Origin: UBA724 sp964229545
Lineage (GTDB): Bacteria; Bacteroidota; Bacteroidia; Flavobacteriales; Flavobacteriaceae
Direction: 5' to 3'
DNA length: 64,000 bases
Assembly (NCBI GenBank): GCA_964229545.1
Contig: CAXRDP010000037.1
Coordinates: forward strand, 1-64,000
Position 1 is the first letter of the stretch. Each line of letters starts with the position of its first letter. Positions 38,224 to 48,211 of the stretch are shown here, piece by piece. The translations under genes and the position numbers were made by a program. The notes beneath the pieces were generated by a model. The model was given only the letters and a program-made list of their open reading frames with translations, made no database searches and was not told where the DNA came from.

Positions 38224-39507
38224 TTAGGGTTCAAACTTTTGAAGCGTGTCAGTGATGATATCCACGCATGCCAACAATTGTTGCTCGGTGATAACAAGCG
38301 GGGGCGCAAACCGGATGATGTTTCCGTGGGTGGGTTTGGCCAACAAACCCTTTTGCATAAGGGCCACACATATGTTCCAAGCAGTATCTCCTTCTGGATG
38401 ATCATTGATCACAATGGCATTGAGTAAACCCCGGCCGCGTACCAGACTCACAATCTGACTTTGATCTATATAGGCTTGCATCTTGGATCTGAATAGTTCA
38501 CCCAAGCGGCGGGCGTTTTGAGCCAATTTTTCATCGCGCACAACTTCCAAAGCGGCTACGGCCACCGCACTTGCTACAGGGTTTCCGCCAAATGTACTAC
38601 CATGTTCTCCAGGCTGAATCACAGTCATAACCTCTCTGTTGGCCAATACGGCTGAGACGGGATATACACCGCCACTCAAAGCTTTACCCAAAATCAAAAT
38701 ATCAGGGCGGGCATAGGTGTCTTCTTGTTGTTCGCAAGATTGATCACAGCTACAATCACCACATACTGCCAACAAAGAACCCGTACGGCCAATGCCGGTT
38801 TGGATTTCATCAGCCATAAACAATACATTGTGTTCTTGACACAAATCTCGAACGGCTTTCATATAGTTCTTGTCAGGCGTATACACGCCTGCTTCTCCCT
38901 GAATGGGCTCTACCAAGAATCCAACCACATTGGGGCGCGCTTCCAATGCCTCTTTTAGCGCTTGGGTGTCGTCATAAGGAATAGAAACAAATCCAGGGGT
39001 ATATGGCCCAAATTCGTTGGTTGCCACAGGGTCGTGTGAAAAAGAAACTATGGTCGTTGTGCGGCCGTGAAAATTGTTTGCACAAACGATAATTTCAGCT
39101 TGATTTTGAGGGATATTTTTTTTCTGATATCCCCATTTTCTAGCCAGTTTGATCGCTGTCTCTACTGCTTCGGCACCGGTATTCATAGGGAGCAACATAT
39201 CGAAACCAAAATACTGTGTCGCCATCTCTGCATAAGGGCCAAATTTATCATTGTGAAAAGCACGAGAAGTGAGCGCCAAGTTTTGAGCTTGCCCAATGAG
39301 CGCATTCGTAATTTTTTGATGGCCATGCCCTTGGTTCACGGCAGAATAGGCCGAAAGAAAATCAAAATATTTTTTGCCTTCTACATCCCAAACATAAACG
39401 CCTTCACCACGCGCCAACACTACCGGCAGGGGGTGGTAATTGTGGGCGCCATACTGATGCTCCGCATCAATAAAAGCTTGGGTACTTGTAAGGGCTGTTT
39501 GCTTCAT
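38224..39507 (-). CDS. rocD: Ornithine aminotransferase
   Basis: PLP aminotransferase converting ornithine and 2-oxoglutarate to glutamate semialdehyde and glutamate. ATG 39507 gives 427 residues and the standard OAT start (ALTSTQAFIDAEHQYGAHNYHPLPVVLARGEGVYVWD); the frame extends upstream but the extra 49 codons do not fit the family. Class III landmarks are MNTGAEAVETAIKLARKWGY, NNFHGRTTTIVSFS, MADEIQTGIGRTG and the PLP Lys in LILGKALSGGVYPVSAV. An unusual Cys-rich insert (CGDCSCDQSCEQQEDTYARP) sits just before that Lys. Start to stop on the minus strand, 15 bases before the desulfurase gene. Confidence 0.93.
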   Translation of the reverse strand: MKQTALTSTQAFIDAEHQYGAHNYHPLPVVLARGEGVYVWDVEGKKYFDFLSAYSAVNQGHGHQKITNALIGQAQNLALTSRAFHNDKFGPYAEMATQYFGFDMLLPMNTGAEAVETAIKLARKWGYQKKNIPQNQAEIIVCANNFHGRTTTIVSFSHDPVATNEFGPYTPGFVSIPYDDTQALKEALEARPNVVGFLVEPIQGEAGVYTPDKNYMKAVRDLCQEHNVLFMADEIQTGIGRTGSLLAVCGDCSCDQSCEQQEDTYARPDILILGKALSGGVYPVSAVLANREVMTVIQPGEHGSTFGGNPVASAVAVAALEVVRDEKLAQNARRLGELFRSKMQAYIDQSQIVSLVRGRGLLNAIVINDHPEGDTAWNICVALMQKGLLAKPTHGNIIRFAPPLVITEQQLLACVDIITDTLQKFEP

Positions 39508-39557
39508 TCTTGGGATTTCGTACGAAGGTAAACAAATACCCAACAATAGAAAAAAAT

Positions 39558-40340
39558 TTAGATGGACATACCGAAAATTCGTTCTATTTCGTTCAGTAGT
39601 TTTTTGTATTTGCCGCGAGGCACCCCCAACCGAAAACCATTCGACATCACACAAGTGTATGTTCCAAGTCTTTCAATACGTGCAATTTCTCTGATATTGA
39701 TGATAAAAGAGCGGTTGAGTTTGTAAAACACATCAGGATCCAAAATACGCTCAATTTTGGTCAATGCTTGAGAACTCTGCCGGACAGACTCATCGCGCAT
39801 CACCACAGAAGACCTGGCCCCATCTTCATATACGGACTCAATAAAGACAATGTCTTTTACGGGGACAAATTCAATTTCTTTTTTGTGCCGAACAGGAATG
39901 GATTGATTGAGGGTGTAGTTGTTATTGGCAAAGCGACCGATGACCTTGGCATCAAAAATAGATTGTTCGTTTTTGTGTATTCTTTCTTTGATTTTGGATA
40001 TGGTCTCTTTTAAATCTTGAATCTCTATGGGTTTAAGCAAGTAATCGACAACCTCATATTGAATTGCCTTGAGTGCGAACTCATCATGAGCCGTACACAT
40101 GACCACATGTACATCTGAATGGTCTATGTTGTCCAACAGATCGAAACCACTGCCGTCATCCAATACAATGTCCAAAAAAAGTACATCGGTAGTATTGTCC
40201 TCAAAATAGGCTTCTGCCAAAGATCTTCGGCTAAATTCGGCATCAACCTCTAGCTCCGGGCAATATTTTTTAATGTAGTAGGATAAAAGCTCCACATTAC
40301 GTGGCTCATCATCAACTATGACACAATTCAATTTTTTCAT
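39558..40340 (-). CDS. LytTR-family response regulator
   Basis: A 260-residue two-domain regulator. The receiver domain (residues 1-120) has the acidic pair in VIVDDEP, the phosphorylatable Asp in VLFLDIVLDDGSG and the Lys in DYLLKPIE. The C-terminal LytTR DNA-binding domain (about 150-255) shows FVPVKDIVFIESVYEDGAR, YKLNRSFIINIREI and a final FRLGVPRGKYKKLLNEIERI. No histidine kinase gene is adjacent, so it is an orphan; in this phylum LytTR regulators often pair with LytS/YehU-type kinases elsewhere. Target genes unknown. Confidence 0.9.
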   Translation of the reverse strand: MKKLNCVIVDDEPRNVELLSYYIKKYCPELEVDAEFSRRSLAEAYFEDNTTDVLFLDIVLDDGSGFDLLDNIDHSDVHVVMCTAHDEFALKAIQYEVVDYLLKPIEIQDLKETISKIKERIHKNEQSIFDAKVIGRFANNNYTLNQSIPVRHKKEIEFVPVKDIVFIESVYEDGARSSVVMRDESVRQSSQALTKIERILDPDVFYKLNRSFIINIREIARIERLGTYTCVMSNGFRLGVPRGKYKKLLNEIERIFGMSI

Positions 40341-40465
40341 GGTACATTTGGTTCATCACAATCCAATACAACAAATGACAAATTTTTTTGTCAATATAAT
40401 AATAATTTGGATGATTAATTTGCCATTAGTAGGTTTTATTGGGTTCACAACAAATGTAATAAAAA

Positions 40466-41269
40466 ATGAATTTTATTGAAAGTACCGCCAATCCACAGCT
40501 CAAGGAAGTTAGTGGATTGATTGCCAAATCCGGGCTGCGAAAGAAGAGTGATGCTTTTGTCATAGAAGGTCAAAGAGAGATTGATTTGGCCATACGCTCG
40601 GGCTTTCATCTCAAAAAATTGTTTTGGTGTCCCCAACTGTGGGAAGCGCAAGCATTTGAAGAATGGAAAAAAAATAGGCACCTAGATGGACCTATTGTCG
40701 GGCTTTCTGAAAAAGCCTACAACAAAATCTCTTATCGCAGCAGTACGGAAGGACTGATTGGCCTGGTTTACAAAAAAGATTTTTCGTTAGCCTCACTTAA
40801 ACCCTTTGAAAAAAATCCGCTTATACTGGTAGTGGAACAATTAGAAAAACCAGGGAATTTAGGCGCCATCCTTCGCACTTCAGATGCAGCTCAGGTGTCA
40901 TGCGTATTGGTGGCTCAGCCCAAAACGGACCTGTATAACCCCAATATCATACGTTCTAGTGTAGGGGGTTTTTTTTCAGTTCCTATTGGGGTTGGAACCA
41001 ACGAGGAAGTCCATAGTTTTTTGCAAAAAAATAACCTCAATGTGTATGCTGCATGTTTGCAAGACGCAACGGACTATTACAAACAAGACTATGTGCCACC
41101 CACAGCCCTTGTGGTGGGCGCAGAAGACAAAGGCTTGAGTAGGTTTTGGCGGGAACGTGCCGACAAAATCATAAAAATCCCCATGTTGGGCGCGGTCGAT
41201 TCTATGAATGTTTCGGTCGCGAGTGCGGTTTTGGTTTATGAAGTTTTGCGACAGCGGAATTTCACATAG
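40466..41269 (+). CDS. TrmH/SpoU-family RNA 2'-O-methyltransferase
   Basis: A 267-residue SPOUT enzyme. The N-terminal substrate-binding domain (about residues 5-110) is followed by the knotted catalytic domain: VVEQLEKPGNLGAILRTSDA (motif 1 with the Arg/Asn), then IIRSSVGGFFSVP (motif 2), and VGAEDKGLSRFWRERADKIIKIPMLGAVDSMNVSVA (motif 3). These motifs identify an S-adenosylmethionine-dependent rRNA or tRNA ribose methylase; the exact nucleotide cannot be told. rel/spoT follows 31 bases later. Confidence 0.9.
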   Translation: MNFIESTANPQLKEVSGLIAKSGLRKKSDAFVIEGQREIDLAIRSGFHLKKLFWCPQLWEAQAFEEWKKNRHLDGPIVGLSEKAYNKISYRSSTEGLIGLVYKKDFSLASLKPFEKNPLILVVEQLEKPGNLGAILRTSDAAQVSCVLVAQPKTDLYNPNIIRSSVGGFFSVPIGVGTNEEVHSFLQKNNLNVYAACLQDATDYYKQDYVPPTALVVGAEDKGLSRFWRERADKIIKIPMLGAVDSMNVSVASAVLVYEVLRQRNFT

Positions 41270-41300
41270 TAGAATCAAAGGAATTTCTTATTTTTAGGCT

Positions 41301-43508
41301 ATGGCTACAACGGTAGATATACTGGAAGAAAATGCGCTGATTGCCAAAGCATACAAAGAGCTTTTGCGATCTAGCTACCAAACGCTGAGTGCTACGGACA
41401 AAAAATTGATTCGCTTGGCATTTGACACCGCTGTTGACGCCCATAAAGACCAACGCAGAAAAAGTGGAGAACCCTACATCATGCATCCCATAGCGGTTGC
41501 AAAAATTGTTGCCGATGAAATCGGGCTGGGTGCCCATTCTATTGCGGCCGCATTGCTCCACGATGTGGTAGAGGACACTGCCTACACCATCAGTGACATT
41601 GAACAACTTTTTGGTCCGGTGGTTGCCAAAATTGTAGATGGATTGACAAAAATCTCCAGTCTCAAAAAGGACAAAGACGTTTCCTTGCAGGCTGAAAATT
41701 TTAGAAAAATGCTGCTCACCCTCAATGACGATGCGCGTGTGATCATCATCAAAATCGCTGATCGTCTGCACAATATGCAAACGCTGGGTGTCATGGCTGA
41801 GGAAAAACGTGCCAAAATAGCCTCGGAAACCCTTTACATTTACGCCCCCTTAGCACACAGGATTGGCATGTATAACATTAAAACGAAACTTGAGGACTTG
41901 GGACTCAAACACACCGAGTCTGAAGTTTACAACGACATCAAGGCCAAAGTAGAAGAAAGCCTTAAAGGACATGATGGTTTTATTCAAGAGTTTATTTCGC
42001 TAGTCCAAAAAAACCTCAAGAAAGAAAAGCTCAAATTTAGCATTGAAGGGAGGCCCAAATCGATTTATTCCATTCGTAGAAAGATGGTCATGAAAAACCT
42101 TTCTTTCAATCAGGTTTATGACCTACTTGCCATACGAATTGTCTACAAGTCTACCCCTTTGCAAGAAAAGTTTTTGGCTTGGAAGATTTACTCAATCATC
42201 ACCGATCATTTTCGCCCCAATCCACTGCGACTACGCGACTGGATATCGGCGCCTAAATCTACCGGCTACGAGGCATTGCACATCACGGTCATGGGACCCA
42301 ACGGACGATGGATTGAGGTTCAGATACGCTCTGAGCGCATGCACGAGATCGCCGAAAAAGGCTACGCCGCTCATTTTAAATACAAGCATGGCAATCAAGA
42401 CGAAAAAGGACTCGAATTGTGGCTCAACCGCTTGCGTGAAGTACTTGAAAATCCGAACCCCAATGCAGTCGACTTTGTCAAAGATTTTAAGCTCAACCTT
42501 TACGCCAGTGAAATTTTTGTCTTTACCCCCGATGGTGATTTGAAGTCCTTGCCCAAAGGCGCCACACCCATCGACTTTGCCTTTAGCATCCATACAGAAG
42601 TGGGCATGCACACCCGGGGCGCGAAAGTCAATGGGAAGATAGTGCCATTAAGCTATGTGCTTCACAGTGGCGATCAAGTAGAGATCATCACCTCAGAAAA
42701 AGCAGCCCCCAATCCCAACTGGCTCGACTTTGTGATCACCTCCAGAGCTCGTGCCAAGATTAGGGCTTCTTTGAGAGAAGAAAAGAAAAAGATTGGCGAG
42801 GAGGGCAAAGAAATTCTGCGTCGCAAATTGCGACAAATGAAATTTAAGTTTAATGAAAAAACCATCAACAGCCTGGTGGTGTATTTTAAACTCAAAACCA
42901 GTCTTGACTTGTTTTACAGAGTGGGGATTGGAACGATCGATAACACCAAACTAAAAAAGTTTGCCGCCGACGAAAACAACAGGTTTTTCCAATTTTTTAG
43001 AAGACGCTCTGTCAACAAACCCGATGTTGCCGATTTGAGCCAAGAGGTGGTTACGGCCAATTATGACCAATTGGTATTTGGCAAGGCACAAGAAAAATTG
43101 GAATACAAACTCAGCCCTTGTTGCAATCCCATTCCGGGTGATGAGGTGTTTGGATTTGTGACCGTGAGTGATGGTATCAAGGTACATAAAACCGAATGCC
43201 CCAATGCCATCACCCTTAGGGCGAATTATGCCTATCGAATCGTCAATGCCAAATGGATCGATTCTACCCAAAGTGAGTTTACTGCCAAATTATTATTGTC
43301 TGGACTGGATGATATTGGCTTGGTCAATGAAGTCACACAAATCATATCAACCCACAACAACATCAATATCAAACGTGTGTCTTTCGACTCCAATGACGGG
43401 GCTTTTGAGGGCGAAATACTGCTTCAGGTTAAAAATAAAACCCTACTCAACAGGTTGATACAACAGCTGCAAAAAATCAACGGAGTAGACAAAGTGGTCC
43501 GTGAATAA
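41301..43508 (+). CDS. Bifunctional (p)ppGpp synthetase/hydrolase (Rel/SpoT)
   Basis: Central enzyme of the stringent response. The 735-residue protein has an HD hydrolase domain with HPIAVAKIVADE and AALLHDVVEDT, where the HD and ED residues needed for hydrolysis are intact. A synthetase domain follows (GRPKSIYSIRRKMVMKNLSF, YDLLAIRIVY, STGYEALHITVMG), then a TGS domain (FVFTPDGDLKSLPKGATPIDFAFSIHTEVG), a helical middle region, a zinc-finger-like CCNPIPGDEVFGF segment and a C-terminal ACT domain. Both halves look functional, as expected where one long RSH enzyme serves. Upstream lies a TrmH-type methylase, downstream a Fur-type regulator. Confidence 0.95.
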   Translation: MATTVDILEENALIAKAYKELLRSSYQTLSATDKKLIRLAFDTAVDAHKDQRRKSGEPYIMHPIAVAKIVADEIGLGAHSIAAALLHDVVEDTAYTISDIEQLFGPVVAKIVDGLTKISSLKKDKDVSLQAENFRKMLLTLNDDARVIIIKIADRLHNMQTLGVMAEEKRAKIASETLYIYAPLAHRIGMYNIKTKLEDLGLKHTESEVYNDIKAKVEESLKGHDGFIQEFISLVQKNLKKEKLKFSIEGRPKSIYSIRRKMVMKNLSFNQVYDLLAIRIVYKSTPLQEKFLAWKIYSIITDHFRPNPLRLRDWISAPKSTGYEALHITVMGPNGRWIEVQIRSERMHEIAEKGYAAHFKYKHGNQDEKGLELWLNRLREVLENPNPNAVDFVKDFKLNLYASEIFVFTPDGDLKSLPKGATPIDFAFSIHTEVGMHTRGAKVNGKIVPLSYVLHSGDQVEIITSEKAAPNPNWLDFVITSRARAKIRASLREEKKKIGEEGKEILRRKLRQMKFKFNEKTINSLVVYFKLKTSLDLFYRVGIGTIDNTKLKKFAADENNRFFQFFRRRSVNKPDVADLSQEVVTANYDQLVFGKAQEKLEYKLSPCCNPIPGDEVFGFVTVSDGIKVHKTECPNAITLRANYAYRIVNAKWIDSTQSEFTAKLLLSGLDDIGLVNEVTQIISTHNNINIKRVSFDSNDGAFEGEILLQVKNKTLLNRLIQQLQKINGVDKVVRE

Positions 43509-43517
43509 AAATCTCCG

Positions 43518-43525
43518 TAACTTTG
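43518..43525 (+). promoter_or_regulatory. Bacteroidota-type -7 promoter element upstream of fur
   Basis: TAACTTTG is an exact TAnnTTTG match 13 bases before the ATG at 43539. It suggests the fur-purA pair has its own promoter. Confidence 0.45.
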
Positions 43526-43538
43526 CTTCTTTAATCAA

Positions 43539-43979
43539 ATGAATAAGAATCAGGAAATTGTACGTGATGTATTTGTCCAGTTTTTGGACAAAAACGGGCA
43601 TAGAAAAACCCCTGAACGTTTTGCCATCCTTGAGGAAATCTACCAAAGTGACAATCATTTTGACATTGAGTCGCTTTACCTCAAAATGAAGAACAAGAAC
43701 TACCGGGTCAGTCGTGCCACACTGTACAATACCATAGAACTGTTGTTGGATTGTGGTTTGGTACGCAAACACCAGTTTGGACCCCAACACGCACAGTATG
43801 AAAAGTCCTATTTTGACAGTCAGCACGATCACATTATTTTGACAGATTCGGGAGAGGTAAAAGAATTCTGTGATCCTAGGATTCAAATGATTAAAAAAAG
43901 TATCGAAGACGTGTTTGGCGTTGACATCCACAGCCACTCACTCTATTTTTACGCAACACAAAAGAAAAGCAGTAGCTAA
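43539..43979 (+). CDS. Fur-family transcriptional regulator
   Basis: A 146-residue metal-dependent regulator of the Fur/PerR/Zur group. The N-terminal winged helix has [15 protein letters not shown] and the recognition region [21 protein letters not shown]. The dimer domain holds the metal ligands in [21 protein letters not shown] and the [11 protein letters not shown] end. Only single Cys residues are seen, not the paired CxxC zinc sites of classic Fur, so specificity (iron, zinc, manganese or peroxide sensing) is open. It is immediately followed by purA with no intergenic base. Confidence 0.88.
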   Translation: MNKNQEIVRDVFVQFLDKNGHRKTPERFAILEEIYQSDNHFDIESLYLKMKNKNYRVSRATLYNTIELLLDCGLVRKHQFGPQHAQYEKSYFDSQHDHIILTDSGEVKEFCDPRIQMIKKSIEDVFGVDIHSHSLYFYATQKKSSS

Positions 43980-45266
43980 ATGGCAGTAGACTTACTCCTA
44001 GGGCTCCAATGGGGCGATGAAGGAAAGGGAAAAATCGTTGACGTTCTCACAAAAAATTACAACATCATAGCAAGGTTTCAGGGAGGTCCCAACGCAGGGC
44101 ATACCCTAGAATTTGATGGCATAAAGCACGTATTGCACACCATTCCCTCGGGTATATTTCACCCCGAAGCGATCAACATTGTAGGCAATGGAGTGGTGAT
44201 AGACCCTGTGATATTCAAAAAAGAGTTGGAAAATTTAATGCCTTATGGGGTGGATTTTAGCAAAAAACTCCTCGTGTCAAGAAAGGCCCATCTCATATTG
44301 CCCACTCACAGACTCTTAGATGCCGCTTCCGAAAAAGCCAAAGGTGCTGCCAAGATTGGCTCTACTTTAAAGGGTATCGGGCCTACCTATATGGACAAAA
44401 CTGGTCGCAACGGTATTCGTGTGGGTGATTTAGAACTCGAAAATTGGAAAGACAAATACAGATCTTTGGCTTCCAAACATGAAGCCATGATAGCTTTTTA
44501 CAATGTAGAACTAGAATACGATTTGACCACACTCGAAAAAGACTTTTTTGAGGCAGTCGATTTTATGAGAGACCAGCTACAATTTATTGATAGCGAAGCC
44601 CATTTGGCGGATGCCCAAAGTGATGGAAAAAAGATTTTGGCAGAGGGTGCGCAAGGGTCATTGCTGGATATTGACTTTGGCACCTATCCCTTTGTTACCT
44701 CCTCCAATACGACCGCTGCAGGTGCCTGCACAGGACTGGGAGTAGCCCCCAACGCCATCAAAAATGTGTATGGAATTTTCAAGGCCTATACCACCCGTGT
44801 GGGAAGTGGCCCCTTCCCTACCGAATTATTTGACGAAACCGGAAAAACCATTGCAAAAGTAGGACATGAGTTTGGAGCCACAACCGGAAGACCCAGACGT
44901 TGTGGGTGGCTCGATTTGGTAGCGCTGAAGTATGCGGTGCAAGTCAATGGCGTCACCGAACTGATGATGATGAAAGCGGATGTGCTTTCAGGAATTGATG
45001 AATTGCAGGTTTGCACAGCCTACAAGTATAAGGGTGAAACCATTACCCACTTGCCATATACCTTGGACGACGATCTCATTGAGCCTATTTATACCAAACT
45101 GGAAGGCTGGGAAGAAGATCTTACTGGGTTGACTGAAGTCGATGCATTGCCAGAAGAACTGAATCGATATATAGCCTTTATCGAAGACTATGTACAAACT
45201 CCCATTCGATTGGTTTCTGTAGGACCGGATCGAAAACAGACCATATTCCGTCCTGAAAAACAATAA
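43980..45266 (+). CDS. purA: Adenylosuccinate synthase
   Basis: Joins IMP and aspartate using GTP in AMP synthesis. The 428-residue protein begins LLLGLQWGDEGKGKIVDVL with the P-loop-like GDEGKGK motif, then GGPNAGHTLEFDG, the catalytic-loop and IMP-site segments (GSTLKGIGPTYMDKTGRNGIRVGD), FVTSSNTTAAGACTGLGVAP, and the C-terminal GATTGRPRRCGWLD. Length is normal. Its ATG directly abuts the fur stop codon (43977-43979). Confidence 0.96.
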   Translation: MAVDLLLGLQWGDEGKGKIVDVLTKNYNIIARFQGGPNAGHTLEFDGIKHVLHTIPSGIFHPEAINIVGNGVVIDPVIFKKELENLMPYGVDFSKKLLVSRKAHLILPTHRLLDAASEKAKGAAKIGSTLKGIGPTYMDKTGRNGIRVGDLELENWKDKYRSLASKHEAMIAFYNVELEYDLTTLEKDFFEAVDFMRDQLQFIDSEAHLADAQSDGKKILAEGAQGSLLDIDFGTYPFVTSSNTTAAGACTGLGVAPNAIKNVYGIFKAYTTRVGSGPFPTELFDETGKTIAKVGHEFGATTGRPRRCGWLDLVALKYAVQVNGVTELMMMKADVLSGIDELQVCTAYKYKGETITHLPYTLDDDLIEPIYTKLEGWEEDLTGLTEVDALPEELNRYIAFIEDYVQTPIRLVSVGPDRKQTIFRPEKQ

Positions 45267-45289
45267 CGGATGTTTAAAACCTGACGCTC

Positions 45290-46945
45290 GTGCTGCGATT
45301 TTTTCACTTGTTGCTGTTGCTTTGTTGCCTTGTTGGGTATTCACAAGAGGAAAAACAAGTGGACATTCGTCAGTCGGGTTCTTTCGAGGTGGATGAATCA
45401 CGTTATCCCGGAGCCAAAATCCTAAAAAAAAATGATGAGATACGCGTGCATCTGCATCATGATGGTATGGACATCTGGTCAGATGAGGCCTATTTGTATG
45501 AAGCAGACAACTTTTTTGAGGCTTTGGGCAGCGTCGTAGTCCGTCAAGGAGACAGCCTGCAACTGACGAGTGCGTATTTAGAGTATAGCGGCGCCAAACG
45601 TTTTGGGGTGTCCAAAACCGATGTCGTATTGGAAAACAACCAAACAACCCTATACACAGATACCTTATATCTTGATAGAATCAAACAAGAGGCTTATTAC
45701 ACCACCAAAGGAACCATCATAGACGAGGAAACAACCATCGAGAGTGTTTCGGGAACTTATTTGATTGAGTCAAAAAAATATGAATTTCAAAACGATGTTG
45801 AGATTCAAAACCCGGATTTTGAAATGTTTTCTGACCGTTTGGATTTTTACACCGAAAACAAACATGCCTATTTCTATGGACCCACGACCATTATAGGACC
45901 TGACTACGAGGTTTTTTGCCGCCGTGGGTACTATGACACCGAAAACAAAAAGGGCTATTTTCAAAAAGAAGCCGCCATTGACTACAACGCACGCCACATC
46001 ACTGGAGACAGTATCTACTTCGACGATGGACGTCAATATGCGTCAGCAAGTCGAAATGTACAAATTATAGACACGGTGGACAACAACATCATTCGCGGGC
46101 ATTTTGGAGAAGTGTTTCAAGCAAATGACTCCGCCATGGTGACCCTAGAAGCTGTGGCTATCAATGTTATTGACAAGGATTCTCTGTACATCCATGCCGA
46201 TACACTTGTGGCTACCGGTACGCCAGAAGATCGCATTTTGAGAGGGTATTACGGAGTGCGAATCTTTAAATCTGATTTAAGTGGAAAATCAGACTCTATT
46301 TATGTACGTCAAAAGCTGGGGAGGACAAAATTGTTGCGCCTACCTCTAAGCGATCGGGATCAACAGTTGCTCACACCCAGTGAAATCACCCAACGCAACC
46401 CCGTGTTGTGGTTCGGGAAAAGTCAAATGACGGGAGATGTGGTGCATCTTATCAATGATACCGTAAACAACGTCCTGGATTCTCTTGTGATCTACAATAA
46501 CGCATTTATTGTGGAGCAAGACTCTTTGAACCACAACAACCACAACCAAATTAAGGGCATTGACCTGTTTGGAAAATTCATAGACAACGAACTCAAAACA
46601 GTGGACATTGTTAAAAATGCCGAAATGATTTACTACCTCTATGATGATGAAGACCTGGAGTTGGTAGGAATTGACAAGGCCGTTTGTAGTTCTATGCGTT
46701 TGTTGATTGAAGACAATGGCATTAAGACCATTACCTTTTTTACCCAACCCGAGGGCACGGTATTTCCTAAGGAAGACCTTCCTGAAAATGGGCGTAGACT
46801 TCCTGCTTTTTTATGGCGTGGTGATGAAATTATTGAATCTATCGACCAGCTGATTATCAATAAATTGCAACCTCCAGCTCCAAAACCCAAGGTTGTTGAA
46901 AAGCCATTCAAGAAAAAGAACTTGAAACTGATTCCAAATGAATAG
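45290..46945 (+). CDS. OstA/LptA-like exported protein
   Basis: A 551-residue exported protein with signal peptide (MLRFFHLLLLLCCLVGYSQ), read from the GTG at 45290, since no nearby ATG gives that peptide. Repeated short beta units follow (for example ALGSVVVRQGDSLQLTSAYLEYSG, YTTKGTIIDEETTIESVSG, YEFQNDVEIQNPDFEMFSD, YFYGPTTIIGPDYEVFC), the pattern of the OstA/LptA jelly-roll. In this phylum such proteins are thought to bridge LPS across the periplasm. The C-terminal ~50 residues are Pro/Lys rich. It overlaps the downstream aminotransferase gene by 8 bases. Confidence 0.83.
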   Translation: MLRFFHLLLLLCCLVGYSQEEKQVDIRQSGSFEVDESRYPGAKILKKNDEIRVHLHHDGMDIWSDEAYLYEADNFFEALGSVVVRQGDSLQLTSAYLEYSGAKRFGVSKTDVVLENNQTTLYTDTLYLDRIKQEAYYTTKGTIIDEETTIESVSGTYLIESKKYEFQNDVEIQNPDFEMFSDRLDFYTENKHAYFYGPTTIIGPDYEVFCRRGYYDTENKKGYFQKEAAIDYNARHITGDSIYFDDGRQYASASRNVQIIDTVDNNIIRGHFGEVFQANDSAMVTLEAVAINVIDKDSLYIHADTLVATGTPEDRILRGYYGVRIFKSDLSGKSDSIYVRQKLGRTKLLRLPLSDRDQQLLTPSEITQRNPVLWFGKSQMTGDVVHLINDTVNNVLDSLVIYNNAFIVEQDSLNHNNHNQIKGIDLFGKFIDNELKTVDIVKNAEMIYYLYDDEDLELVGIDKAVCSSMRLLIEDNGIKTITFFTQPEGTVFPKEDLPENGRRLPAFLWRGDEIIESIDQLIINKLQPPAPKPKVVEKPFKKKNLKLIPNE

Positions 46946-48128
46946 CGCTGAATACACCTATTTTTTGGAGCATCAGGCACAAACCACGGGTGCTCCTATG
47001 GGACTGCAGATCAAAAAAGCGCGAGGCAGTTATATCACAGACGTTCACAACAAACGTTATTTGGATTTTGTGGCCGGGGTTTCCGCTTGCACATTGGGAC
47101 ACCGACACCCCAAGGTGGTGCGTGCCATCAGACGTCAACTGCGAAAGCACCTCCACGTGATGGTATATGGTGAGTTTGTGCAGAAAGAACCCGCTTTGCT
47201 TGTCAAAGAACTTGCCGATGCGCTGCCAGACAGTCTTTCGTGTACGTATCTGACCAACTCAGGAACCGAAGCCATCGAGGGTGCGCTTAAGTTGGCTAAA
47301 AGGGCTACCGGACGTGCAGAAATTGTAGCCGCTCAGCTCGCTTATCACGGCAACACCCAAGGCGCCATGAGTGTGATGGGGTACGAAGCCCGAAAAAGTG
47401 CATATCGCCCCCTAATTCCGGGAACTCGTTTTGTGCATTTTAACAACCATCAAGAACTTGACAAAATCAATGAACAAACGGCTGCCGTCATACTAGAAAC
47501 CATTCAAGGTGGGGCGGGCTTTATTTGCCCCGAAGATGGCTACCTGGAAGCGGTGCGCAAACGTTGCGACGAGGTAGGTGCTCTGCTAATACTGGACGAA
47601 ATTCAACCCGGTATGGGACGCACGGGCAAATTGTTTGCTTTCGAACACTACAACATCGTTCCCGACATTCTTGTCACCGGAAAAGGGCTAGGAGGCGGAC
47701 TGCCCGTTGGGGCATTTTGCGCTTCAAAAGACATGATGCAGCTTCTACAGAGTGAACCTGAACTGGGACATATAACCACTTTTGGCGGACATCCCCTGAT
47801 CGCTGCAGCGTGTAGAGCTACTTTAGAAGAAGTGACAAAAGGGCCTTTGATGCATGAAACCCTAGAAAAGGAACTACTGATTCGAGAACTGCTCGTACAT
47901 CCTGCCATTACAGAGATTCGCGGAAAAGGCCTGATGTTGGCGATGATTATGAAATCTGATTCCATCGCGAAAAAACTGGTTGAGGCTGCTTTGGCGTCGG
48001 GTTTGATTCTTTTTTTCTTGTTATTTGAGCCCAAAGCCGTACGGATTACACCCCCATTAACCATTTCAAAAAAGGAATTAATCAAAGGCTGTAAGCAGAT
48101 TATCTCTCTGTTAAACAGACTGTGTTGA
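46938..48128 (+). CDS. Class III aminotransferase (acetylornithine/ornithine type)
   Basis: A 396-residue PLP-dependent enzyme. Landmarks are LDFVAGVSACTLGHRHPKVV, the cofactor-binding NSGTEAIEGALKLAKRATG, the DE(I/V)Q motif in LILDEIQPGMGRTGKLFA, the PLP Lys in VTGKGLGGGLPVGAF and TFGGHPLIAAA. The sequence is close to acetylornithine aminotransferase relatives, but no arg genes are adjacent, so the amino donor is not settled. It overlaps the OstA-like gene, which makes a shared transcript likely. Confidence 0.88.
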   Translation: MNSAEYTYFLEHQAQTTGAPMGLQIKKARGSYITDVHNKRYLDFVAGVSACTLGHRHPKVVRAIRRQLRKHLHVMVYGEFVQKEPALLVKELADALPDSLSCTYLTNSGTEAIEGALKLAKRATGRAEIVAAQLAYHGNTQGAMSVMGYEARKSAYRPLIPGTRFVHFNNHQELDKINEQTAAVILETIQGGAGFICPEDGYLEAVRKRCDEVGALLILDEIQPGMGRTGKLFAFEHYNIVPDILVTGKGLGGGLPVGAFCASKDMMQLLQSEPELGHITTFGGHPLIAAACRATLEEVTKGPLMHETLEKELLIRELLVHPAITEIRGKGLMLAMIMKSDSIAKKLVEAALASGLILFFLLFEPKAVRITPPLTISKKELIKGCKQIISLLNRLC

Positions 48129-48211
48129 TTAAATTGTTAAAAAAACCAAAGGTGATTTCACCAAAAACCCTTTGGTAGCTTCTAAATTTAAAAAAACAAA
48201 CTACAGCGCTT

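Noticed and set aside
48146..48176. Hairpins GGTGA/TCACC and CCAAAGG/CCTTTGG between the aminotransferase and TPR genes
   Set aside because: Could be a terminator on the minus strand or an operator, but there is no gene on that strand and no T-run on the plus strand; not enough to call.
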